From Desulfovibrio sp. OttesenSCG-928-G15 (GTDB taxonomy: Bacteria > Desulfobacterota > Desulfovibrionia > Desulfovibrionales > Desulfovibrionaceae), in the NCBI GenBank assembly GCA_030266525.1, contig JAJDIC010000086.1, forward strand, positions 1 to 8,443: 8,443 nucleotides of DNA. Direction: 5' to 3'. Below are positions 1 to 5,683 of the stretch, piece after piece. Made by a program: the position numbers and the translations under genes. Under the pieces are notes generated by a model. That model ran no database searches and was not told the DNA's origin. It saw only the letters and a program-made list of their open reading frames with translations. Position 1 is the first letter of the stretch. Each line of letters opens with the position of its first letter.

Positions 1-38
1 CTTTTTCTCTTACACTCTTCACCAACAGCGAGACCCGG

Positions 39-165
39 GTAAACGCTGGATTTTTCCGTCTGGCAAGGCGCGCACCTTTTTTGAAGAGGGGCTGGACTCT
101 TCCGTCCTGCCCCTCTTCAAAAAAGGTGCAGCAACGCAGTCCAGACGGAAAAAGCCAGCGTTTAC
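39..165. repeat. Nested, near-perfect palindrome (large stem-loop / possible terminator)
   Basis: Three paired blocks lie inside one another. Outer arms 39-49 and 155-165 (GTAAACGCTGG / CCAGCGTTTAC) match over 11 bp. After one mismatched base (50/154), 51-63 and 141-153 match over 13 bp (TTTTTCCGTCTGG and its complement). After internal loops of 8 and 11 bases, 72-92 and 109-129 match over 21 bp without error. The 16-base apical segment holds a further 4-bp stem (GGAC 94-97, GTCC 104-107). In all, 45 bp pair, plus the 4-bp tip. The palindrome begins one base after the phosphoesterase stop codon, so on the minus strand it would form the mRNA 3' end. It could act as a terminator or mRNA-stabilising structure, but the base of the stem is not followed by a clear U tract. 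It could also be a MITE- or REP-like insertion; no target-site duplication is evident. Confidence 0.85.
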
Positions 166-1080
166 CTATTTGCCGTGGAGGGCGTTGACTACTTCCTGCA
201 CCACCCTGTCGCCCTGCTCGGTGGGTACCTGGCATGTACCGACACGCAGGTGACCGCCGCCGCCGTAAGACAGCATCAGGGTGCCCACGTCGGCGGAGCA
301 GGTTCTGTTCAGGATGGAGTGACCCACTGTGAGCACCACGTTTTGCTTTTTCAGGCCCCAGATTACCATCACGCTGACGTTACAGGTGGGATACAGGCCG
401 TACAGGGCAAAACGGTTACCGGAAAAAATTTCCTCTTCGCCGCGCAGGTCCACGAGCAGTACGTTGTCTTTGAGCGTGGCGCAGCGCCTGACCATTGCCT
501 CAAAATCTTTTTGCTGAGCGAAATAGCGGGTAGTGCGTTCCACGACATCCGGTTCGGCCAGAATTTCATCGGCAGTCATTTTGGCGCAATAGTCAATCAT
601 TTCCAGCATCAGTTGATAGTTGCTGATGCGGTAATCGCGGTAGCGACCAAGGCCGGTGCGCGGGTCCATGATCAGGCCGAGCAGTACCCAGCCGGTGGGG
701 TTGGTAATTTCTTCCGCATTCAGACGCCCGCTGTCCACTTTGTCAACAGCGGCCATCATGACATCCAGGTGTTTGGGGAAAGATTCGTGCCCGCCGTAGT
801 AGTCCCAGATAACCCTGGCGCAGCTTGGCGCAATCTTGCTGCAGCCCTTGTATTCCACTTCGTCGCCCAGGCGTTCGTTTTCGCTGGAGTGGTGGTCAAA
901 CCAGATGCCGCAACCGGGAACATAGGGCACGTTGGCCAGAATATCGTCTTGGGTAATCTCGACCAGCCCGTCCTGCAGGTCTTTGGGGTGCGCGAATTTG
1001 TATTCGGAGATCATGCCCAGGCTTTTCAGCAGTACGGCACAGGCTAGGCCGTCAAAATCAGAACGAGTAACAAGGCGCAT
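166..1080 (-). CDS. DHH-family phosphoesterase, exopolyphosphatase-like
   Basis: A 304-residue soluble protein of the DHH superfamily, whose members hydrolyse phosphodiester or phosphoanhydride bonds (polyphosphate, oligoribonucleotides, cyclic dinucleotides) with two divalent metals. The N-terminal catalytic domain shows the DxD motif in TRSDFDG (D8, D10), the name-giving FDHH (D62-H63-H64), and a later acidic motif in AVDKVDSGRL (D113, D116). The C-terminal DHHA1-type domain carries the glycine-rich substrate loop SYGGGGH (271-277) followed by LRVGTC. Motif I has arginine where many relatives have histidine (THxDxDG). Start: ATG at 1080 is preceded by a strong Shine-Dalgarno, GAGGAGGGG, four to five bases away. 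No signal peptide or membrane segment is seen. The gene stands alone, with a 331-base gap upstream and the large palindrome directly behind its TAG stop. The true substrate (polyphosphate, pAp/nanoRNA, or c-di-AMP breakdown products) cannot be told from the sequence. Confidence 0.88.
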   Translation of the reverse strand: MRLVTRSDFDGLACAVLLKSLGMISEYKFAHPKDLQDGLVEITQDDILANVPYVPGCGIWFDHHSSENERLGDEVEYKGCSKIAPSCARVIWDYYGGHESFPKHLDVMMAAVDKVDSGRLNAEEITNPTGWVLLGLIMDPRTGLGRYRDYRISNYQLMLEMIDYCAKMTADEILAEPDVVERTTRYFAQQKDFEAMVRRCATLKDNVLLVDLRGEEEIFSGNRFALYGLYPTCNVSVMVIWGLKKQNVVLTVGHSILNRTCSADVGTLMLSYGGGGHLRVGTCQVPTEQGDRVVQEVVNALHGK

Positions 1081-1411
1081 GGCCCCTCCTCTTCAAAAAT
1101 AGTAAAATGTGATCCGTCGTGTATATATGCCCGAAGCTGTGCCGCCACGGGACCCAAAAAACAAAACCGCTTGCGCGGAAAAGCAAAATGGCTGTCTGCG
1201 TTTTTGTTGTAGCTGATGATACTTCTTGGCTCGTTATTTTGCAAGTAAAGCGCATAGCGCTGCCAAGCCCCACAAAGCCCTTGCCTCGCCGCAAAAATAC
1301 GTTCTTTTCGCAGGGAGCTTGCGCAGTCAAAGCACGTATTGCCAAACAAAAAACTTGTCATAGCGGCCTACGGCAGCGTTCCTGTGGCAAAGGGCTATTG
1401 GAAAAATGCGC
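1081..1411. other. Non-coding gap between two co-oriented minus-strand genes
   Basis: 331 bases with no convincing gene. Short open frames exist here on both strands, but they lack ribosome binding sites and recognisable motifs, and some extend into neighbouring genes. The part next to 1080 must hold the leader and probably the promoter of the phosphoesterase; a TATATA-like stretch (about 1121-1127) is a weak -10 candidate without a matching -35. Near the other end, a weak 5-bp stem (1360-1364 with 1394-1398) precedes, on the minus strand, a run of six T (1348-1353). This is a poor terminator candidate for the large gene. No tRNA or riboswitch pattern was recognised. Confidence 0.5.
1084..1093 (-). 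promoter_or_regulatory. Ribosome binding site of the DHH phosphoesterase gene
   Basis: Read on the minus strand, the leader is TTTTTGAAGAGGAGGGGCC followed by ATG. The purine-rich GAGGAGGGG core is a strong Shine-Dalgarno and fixes the start at 1080. The leader segment 1088-1099 is identical to one arm of the 3' palindrome (112-123), so the other arm (72-92) is complementary to it. Confidence 0.7.
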
Positions 1412-4069
1412 CTATCTGCGTTTGCCGGACTTGATCTGCCCTTCTTTTGCCTTTGTCAGAAGCGTATCGCGTATTTTTTCAAAACGCAGAATGGTCCGTA
1501 TGCAGGCGATGGCGGCTGCAAAAATGGTTACAAGCAGGGCCAGGGCTTTTTGCATTTGCCCGCGATCAGCTTCTGAAGTGCCAAGGGCAAAGTTCAGGCC
1601 GAAGCGGTCACCATAAAAGGAAACAGCCGGAACCGCCAGAAAGACCAGCACGATGCCGATAATTTCCAGCCACAGAAAAGTTTCGCCCATTGTCAGCACA
1701 AACAGGGTGCTGTCGCGAACAAAGCGCAGGAATTTGAGTTTTGACTCGAGGCCGTCTATGCGCTCTGTTTCCTGTTCAATGAGCATTTGCCCCTTGCGGA
1801 ATGATTCCGGGGAGTGGAAGTTGGCCATCAAGGCCCAGTTGCTGTTGGCAACGGCCTCATTGTAGCTTTTGTTAAATTCTACCAGGGTGCGGGGAAAAGG
1901 GAACCAGGCCGATTCTTCATGCACGGTTTTCAGCCGTTTGCTCTGGGCTTTGAACACATTTTTGTAGTGCTTGGCCTCGGCAAGAACGTGGGTTTGAATA
2001 TCCCGGTCAATTTTTACTCTTCCTGCGACAACACGCTGGAACGACACATAGTTTTTTGCCGAAGACCGTTCAAGCAGCCGGTCTATGCGTTCTGCTATTT
2101 CCCCGGCAAAGGCATTGTCCGGCACAAACCAGGTGCCCAAATCACCGCGAAGGCGCATCAGGTTGGCTGTTTCTTCCGAGGCTTTTTCTTCCATACCCGT
2201 CCACAGGAAGCCGAGAGCCGCCAGCACCTGAATGTAGCCCCGCTCAAGCTCCGGGTCCAAAAGAGCCCGGTTGAAAAAATGCCCGCTTCTGTCAACGAGC
2301 GACTTGATCAGGTCAATCCCTTCGCCGGAAAAGCCGTTTTTGACCAGGCACACTGCGCGGCGGTACTGCGCATCAAACCAGCCCGGGCAGGCGCGGGCCA
2401 CCTGATCATAGTTGGCTGCGGCAGCGCTGTAGTTGCCGGACATTTCAAGCGATCTGCCCTGCAAGAACAGGTGCCAGGCCTGTACGACCGGGTGTGGTGA
2501 GGCCCTTTCGGCATCTTGCCAGAAAACAATGGCTTTTTCGTAGTCACCCTTTTCCATGGCCCAGAAACCGCGCAGGCTCAAATAGCGGTAGTCGCGGGAG
2601 TTTTTGGCTGCCACGTTTTTGAGAGCCTCGTCCAGGTCATGGTTTGCGGTGGTGGCGAAAGAGGAAAGGACCGTCCAGGAAGGGTTATCGTCAACAGTGA
2701 CCAGGGTTTTTGCCGCTTTTTGCAGGTCCTTGTTCCTCGCCCGCCAAAAAAAGGACACGGCGCGAAGCTGCACAGGCCAGGTGATATCATAAAAGGCTCT
2801 GGCAATAACCGCTTCCGGACTGTCGGCCTTTACAAGCGCCAGAATGTCGCTTGTGCGCTCTGTCTCATCGTCAATATTGCCGAGGCGCTCGTCAAGTTTT
2901 GTGACAGCCGCACGCATGGTCGGCAGGTCCATTTGGGCAATTTCCGCCCAAACGTTCGCTCCGCCGGAATCCATGACCCTTGTCGGGCAGGCGACGGTTT
3001 CATGGCTGCGCTGGCCGCAGTAAAAGCAGCCCGGGTGCGAGCCGAAAATCAGGTTTACCGGTGAAAGCTGGGGCAGTTTTTCGCCGGAGGCAAAATCGTC
3101 ATCTTCACCTTTCAGGCTGATGCTTACCCAGTCATCCGGCTTGCGGTTGAAGGTGGCAAAGCGCACTTCGTGGGCGGCTATGCCGTCACCCAGCAGCAGC
3201 GCGTTACGCAGCACCATGTGCGGATAGTCAGGAACAAGATGCTCCCACTCAACGCCGACCTTGAAGGGCAACTCTTCGTTCAGGGTAAGCCCTTTGCGGT
3301 CCACCACGGCCATGACAGAAGGCCAGTAGGCGTCCGGGTTTTCACTTTTCAGGCGGGCGATAAGCGTGAAGTACTCCATGCACCATGTTTTGACCTGGCG
3401 CAGGGAATCCAGCGGGAACATCAAAAAGATGTCGTGCATGGACGAGCGGAATTTGTTGCGTTGCAGCGTGGCTTCCAGATTGCCGTAATATTCGCGCCAT
3501 CCAATATGAAAAGCCTTGTCATGAGTATTGCCGACCGGTCGAAGGATGGCATACCAGGAAAGCGGAGACTGGTACGGAAGGCGCGAGTCAACCTCCACCC
3601 GCACCCAGGAGGCAGAGTCCGGCCCTTCCGCATCGTCCTGTGTCTTGTGCACACCAAGGCCCGGGATCATCTCCACGGTTTTCGCCATGGAGATATGCGA
3701 CCAGATGCGCAAATCGGACGGGGCGGTCAGGCTCTGCTTCCAGAACGCTTCATCTATAATAATGCTCTTTTCAGCACCGCGCCCTATGGCCACCCGGCAG
3801 GGGAACACCTCAAGCCCCATGCCGAGGGGGTTGAAACGCGCCCACACAGCAAGGCGGGCAGCGGCAATCAGAACATCCGCAGTAAAAAAGAAAAAGAGCG
3901 CCTGGTCGCCGTCTTCGGCCAGCTTCATGCCGCCGTAATCTTCCAGGGTCTGGAGGGCGATGGGGTTGGCGTCCCCGCGCCAGAACATCCACAGGGCATA
4001 GCCGTCTGTTTGCAGCAGTGCGTCGCCTACTTCGGAAAACTGTTGGCGTAGAGCCGATAATTGAACCAT
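1412..4069 (-). CDS. Large TPR protein with CCHC zinc knuckle and two C-terminal membrane segments, function unknown
   Basis: I do not recognise this family. From ATG 4069 it is 885 residues (numbering used here). About 340 N-terminal residues form an aromatic-rich alpha/beta region without known motifs. Next comes a perfect CX2CX4HX4C zinc knuckle, CFYCGQRSHETVAC (C348, C351, H356, C361). After a helical stretch, about three TPR units follow (494-527, containing RGFWAMEKGDYEKAIVFWQDA; 529-562; 563-595). A charged, coiled-coil-like helical segment (about 700-785) precedes two hydrophobic helices (about 797-818 and 843-861) and a basic tail ending KSGKRR. There is no signal peptide, so the bulk is predicted to be cytoplasmic and anchored by its C-terminus. 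Start choice: the frame is open to a TTG at 4213, with ATGs at 4204 and 4195 lacking a Shine-Dalgarno. ATG 4069 has GGAAGGA directly upstream, though close, and the codons before it (ATA, CTA, AGA, AGG) are unlike those of the rest of the gene. An N-terminus up to 48 residues longer remains possible. It is divergent from the flagellin gene, which is suggestive but does not prove a motility role. Confidence 0.82.
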   Translation of the reverse strand: MVQLSALRQQFSEVGDALLQTDGYALWMFWRGDANPIALQTLEDYGGMKLAEDGDQALFFFFTADVLIAAARLAVWARFNPLGMGLEVFPCRVAIGRGAEKSIIIDEAFWKQSLTAPSDLRIWSHISMAKTVEMIPGLGVHKTQDDAEGPDSASWVRVEVDSRLPYQSPLSWYAILRPVGNTHDKAFHIGWREYYGNLEATLQRNKFRSSMHDIFLMFPLDSLRQVKTWCMEYFTLIARLKSENPDAYWPSVMAVVDRKGLTLNEELPFKVGVEWEHLVPDYPHMVLRNALLLGDGIAAHEVRFATFNRKPDDWVSISLKGEDDDFASGEKLPQLSPVNLIFGSHPGCFYCGQRSHETVACPTRVMDSGGANVWAEIAQMDLPTMRAAVTKLDERLGNIDDETERTSDILALVKADSPEAVIARAFYDITWPVQLRAVSFFWRARNKDLQKAAKTLVTVDDNPSWTVLSSFATTANHDLDEALKNVAAKNSRDYRYLSLRGFWAMEKGDYEKAIVFWQDAERASPHPVVQAWHLFLQGRSLEMSGNYSAAAANYDQVARACPGWFDAQYRRAVCLVKNGFSGEGIDLIKSLVDRSGHFFNRALLDPELERGYIQVLAALGFLWTGMEEKASEETANLMRLRGDLGTWFVPDNAFAGEIAERIDRLLERSSAKNYVSFQRVVAGRVKIDRDIQTHVLAEAKHYKNVFKAQSKRLKTVHEESAWFPFPRTLVEFNKSYNEAVANSNWALMANFHSPESFRKGQMLIEQETERIDGLESKLKFLRFVRDSTLFVLTMGETFLWLEIIGIVLVFLAVPAVSFYGDRFGLNFALGTSEADRGQMQKALALLVTIFAAAIACIRTILRFEKIRDTLLTKAKEGQIKSGKRR
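2987..3028 (-). other. CCHC zinc-knuckle motif within the large TPR protein
   Basis: The codons for C-FY-C-GQRS-H-ETVA-C lie here, giving exact CX2CX4HX4C spacing, followed by PTR. This is the zf-CCHC spacing of retroviral nucleocapsid and eukaryotic RNA-binding proteins. Zinc binding is inferred from the spacing. Nucleic-acid binding is only a possibility, because bacterial Zn knuckles may be purely structural or mediate protein contacts. Confidence 0.75.
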
Positions 4070-4311
4070 TCCTTCCAGCCTTGTCGAAACGTGCAACCTC
4101 AAGAGCAGGGGGCGGTCTCTCAATAGTATGATTTCAAAACGCAATGCACAGGAAGCCCCCGGCGCTTCGTCGCAAATTGTGCTTGATGCCCGCATACTAT
4201 GCATGAATCGCAAACGAAAAGAAAGAGGCCAGTACGGCCCGTCAGGAATTTGAAAAAAGGCCTTTTTTCCAGCTCTGCCAAGGTCTTTGCATAGGGCAAA
4301 ATTTTCCCTTA

Positions 4312-4326
4312 CTAGATAATATCTAG
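4312..4326. promoter_or_regulatory. Candidate activator binding site (palindrome) upstream of the sigma-54 promoter
   Basis: CTAGATA-A-TATCTAG is a perfect 7-bp inverted repeat around one central base. Its centre (4319) lies about 89 bases before the predicted transcription start (about 4408). That is the distance range typical of upstream activating sequences bound by sigma-54 enhancer-binding proteins such as FlrC/FleQ-type regulators. The role is inferred from symmetry and position only; no known regulator consensus is matched. Confidence 0.35.
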
Positions 4327-4348
4327 AATTATCGCCTTTTCTCTATTT

Positions 4349-4374
4349 ATAACATACTGTTTTTTAAATGTTAT
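4349..4374. repeat. Spaced inverted repeat ATAACAT-N12-ATGTTAT
   Basis: Seven-base arms at 4349-4355 and 4368-4374 are perfect complements, separated by 12 bases in very AT-rich DNA just upstream of the -24 element. It may be a second regulator site or a chance match in low-complexity sequence. Confidence 0.3.
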
Positions 4375-4381
4375 TTTTTTT

Positions 4382-4397
4382 TGGCACCCATATTGCT
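4382..4397 (+). promoter_or_regulatory. Sigma-54 (RpoN) -24/-12 promoter of the flagellin gene
   Basis: TGGCAC (4382-4387), five bases (ccata), then TTGCT (4393-4397) match the sigma-54 consensus TGGCAC-N5-TTGCW exactly, with the invariant GG and GC at correct spacing. It is preceded by a T tract, as is common for RpoN promoters. Transcription would start near 4408, giving a leader of about 27 bases before the flagellin ATG and ruling out a translation start at the in-frame TTG at 4381. RpoN dependence implies that an ATP-driven enhancer-binding protein controls this gene. Confidence 0.9.
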
Positions 4398-4419
4398 TGA
4401 TTTCGGGCAGACAACCCCT

Positions 4420-4426
4420 AAGGAGG
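4420..4426 (+). promoter_or_regulatory. Strong Shine-Dalgarno of flagellin; decides the start
   Basis: AAGGAGG is a near-perfect anti-16S match. Eight bases separate it from ATG 4435, which opens the conserved flagellin N-terminus MSLVINNNL. An out-of-frame ATG at 4431 is only four bases away and opens a six-codon frame ending in TAA at 4451, so 4435 is the productive start. Confidence 0.85.
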
Positions 4427-4434
4427 ATAGATGT

Positions 4435-5325
4435 ATGTCTTTGGTCATTAACAACAACCTTATGGCAATGAATGCGGCTCGAAATCTTGGCGCCAGTTAC
4501 GGCAACCTCGCCACCTCGGTGCAACGCCTTTCTTCGGGTCTTCGTATCAACAGCGCCGCGGATGACGCGGCAGGCCTTGCGATTCGCGAACTTATGCGCG
4601 CTGACATCTCGGCCTTAAACCAGGGCGTGCGTAACGCCAACGACGCTATTTCGATGATTCAGACGGCCGACGGCGCGCTCCAGATTATCGACGAAAAGCT
4701 GATTCGTATGAAGGAACTGGCGGAACAGGCCGCCACGGGTACGTACACATCTGACCAGCGTCTGATGATTGAATCCGAATACCAGGCAATGGCCTCGGAA
4801 ATCACGCGTATTGCGAACTCTACTGAATTTAACGGCGTCAAATTGCTCGACGGCACGCTTTCCGGCACGCACAACGGCAACGGCCTCCAGGCAACCGGCC
4901 AGATGAAAATTCACTTTGGCCCCACCAACAACTCTGCCGAGGACTACTACTATGTAACCATCGGCGACTGCACCGGCTCTGCGCTGGGCGTGGGCAACCA
5001 GGCGGCTACCACCGCAAAGGCCTACACCGTTTCCACGCAGCAGCGTGCGCAAATGGCCCTGGAAGGCATTACCGACGCAATTACGTCGAAAGACAAAATC
5101 CGCGCCCACCTTGGCGCCATGCAGAACAGGCTTGAGAACACCATCAGCAACCTGCAAATTCAGGCTGAAAACCTGCAAGCGGCGGAATCGCGCATCTCGG
5201 ATGTGGACGTGGCTTCAGAAATGACCGAATTTGTGCGTAACCAGATTCTGACGCAGTCGGCAGTAGCCATGCTCTCGCAGGCGAACTCGCTCCCGCAGAT
5301 GGCCATGCAGCTTATCGGCGGCTAA
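4435..5325 (+). CDS. Flagellin, filament structural protein
   Basis: A 296-residue flagellin, secreted through the flagellar type III apparatus and polymerised into the filament. The N-terminal D0/D1 helices are classic: MSLVINNNLMAMNAARNL, LSSGLRINSAADDAAGLAI (33-50), then IRMKELAEQAATGTYTSDQR (90-109) and STEFNGVKLLDG (129-140). The variable middle (about 141-200) is short, so D2/D3 domains are essentially absent. The C-terminal coiled-coil helices include LGAMQNRLENTISNLQIQAENLQAAESRI and finish with the polymerisation end LSQANSLPQMAMQLIGG. R91, L95 and E115 align with the TLR5-contact residues R90, L94 and E114 of Salmonella FliC (mature numbering). The start is ATG 4435, set by AAGGAGG eight bases upstream. 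It is a monocistronic unit behind an RpoN promoter and is followed by a hairpin at 5377-5406. The paralogue (fliC/flaA/flaB) cannot be named from the sequence, so no symbol is given. Confidence 0.96.
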   Translation: MSLVINNNLMAMNAARNLGASYGNLATSVQRLSSGLRINSAADDAAGLAIRELMRADISALNQGVRNANDAISMIQTADGALQIIDEKLIRMKELAEQAATGTYTSDQRLMIESEYQAMASEITRIANSTEFNGVKLLDGTLSGTHNGNGLQATGQMKIHFGPTNNSAEDYYYVTIGDCTGSALGVGNQAATTAKAYTVSTQQRAQMALEGITDAITSKDKIRAHLGAMQNRLENTISNLQIQAENLQAAESRISDVDVASEMTEFVRNQILTQSAVAMLSQANSLPQMAMQLIGG

Positions 5326-5376
5326 GGGCACCCTAGTCGCTTCATAGCATAACGGCTGATGCTGACCAAAGACAAG

Positions 5377-5406
5377 GAACCGGGGAAGCTGCCCCTTCCC
5401 CGGTTC
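5377..5406 (+). terminator. Hairpin downstream of flagellin, probable terminator
   Basis: GAACCGGGGAAG (5377-5388) pairs perfectly over 12 bp with CTTCCCCGGTTC (5395-5406) around a six-base loop. It lies 52 bases after the flagellin stop codon. The stem is GC-rich and stable, but the bases that follow (tgtcccaagtc) are not a T tract. It may therefore protect the abundant flagellin mRNA 3' end or need Rho. Confidence 0.6.
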
Positions 5407-5610
5407 TGTCCCAAGTCTTAAAGACAGTTCAGGCCTAAAGCAACACAGGTCAGTCTGCGCGCCAGCCCGGAATTTTTTACCGGGACCGGCCTTGTGTACG
5501 CGGCGTGCCAAAAACACGTCCTGGAAAAATTGCAGTCAAAAACATGACAACACATACCCCGATCCGATTGTCGGCACGGGCAACATTGCAAGCTGTTGTT
5601 TGTGAAAACA
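5407..5610. other. Intergenic stretch between convergent flagellin and rnc
   Basis: No gene is supported here. An open minus-strand frame (5418-5687) runs straight through the strong hairpin at 5611-5654 and has no ribosome binding site or family motif, so it is judged spurious. A small inverted repeat (CCCGG-N9-CCGGG, about 5466-5484) around a T-rich centre is visible but weak. Confidence 0.45.
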
Positions 5611-5654
5611 ACGATAAACGCCACTTTTCCATCAGGAAAAGTGGCGTTTATCGT
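5611..5654 (-). terminator. Perfect 20-bp stem-loop behind rnc, probable (bidirectional) terminator
   Basis: Positions 5611-5630 and 5635-5654 are perfect reverse complements over 20 bp with a four-base loop (atca). Read on the minus strand, the stem begins 29 bases after the rnc stop and is followed by TGTTTTC, a short U-rich stretch that suits an intrinsic terminator. On the plus strand there is no T tract after it, though the stem would still be a strong barrier. The arm sequence (TAAACGC, then TTTTCC) resembles the outer arm of the palindrome at 39-63. Confidence 0.75.
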
Positions 5655-5683
5655 GTGTACCGCCAGAAAGGCGCGGGCGGCAC

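Larger units (their letters stand above)
4214..4381. other. AT-rich divergent intergenic region upstream of flagellin
   Basis: From about 4240 the composition turns clearly AT-rich compared with the flanking genes, with long T and A runs. It contains an 18-base perfect palindrome, GAAAAAAGG-CCTTTTTTC (4252-4269), the palindrome at 4312-4326 and the inverted repeat at 4349-4374. It must serve the promoter of the large minus-strand gene as well as the flagellin promoter. No clear sigma-70 promoter for the minus-strand gene was identified. The 4252-4269 palindrome has no loop and is not a convincing terminator. Confidence 0.55.

Noticed and set aside
175..1047. Long plus-strand open frame antisense to the DHH phosphoesterase
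   Set aside because: It has no RBS or family motif; the minus-strand frame contains the full DHH and GGGGH motif set, so this is a mirror frame.
1044..1361. Small minus-strand gene in the gap upstream of the phosphoesterase
   Set aside because: It overlaps the well-supported phosphoesterase start, has no RBS and resembles no family. A second frame (1058-1345) is equally open there.
3170..4051. Plus-strand open frame antisense to the large TPR gene
   Set aside because: It has low-complexity composition rich in His, Gln and Arg, no Shine-Dalgarno and no motif. The minus strand carries the TPRs and zinc knuckle.
4252..4269. GAAAAAAGGCCTTTTTTC palindrome as a terminator
   Set aside because: It has no loop, sits upstream of two divergent genes where no transcript needs to end, and its AT arms are probably low-complexity chance.
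4615..5178. Minus-strand open frame inside flagellin
   Set aside because: Mirror frame of a highly conserved flagellin; no independent support.
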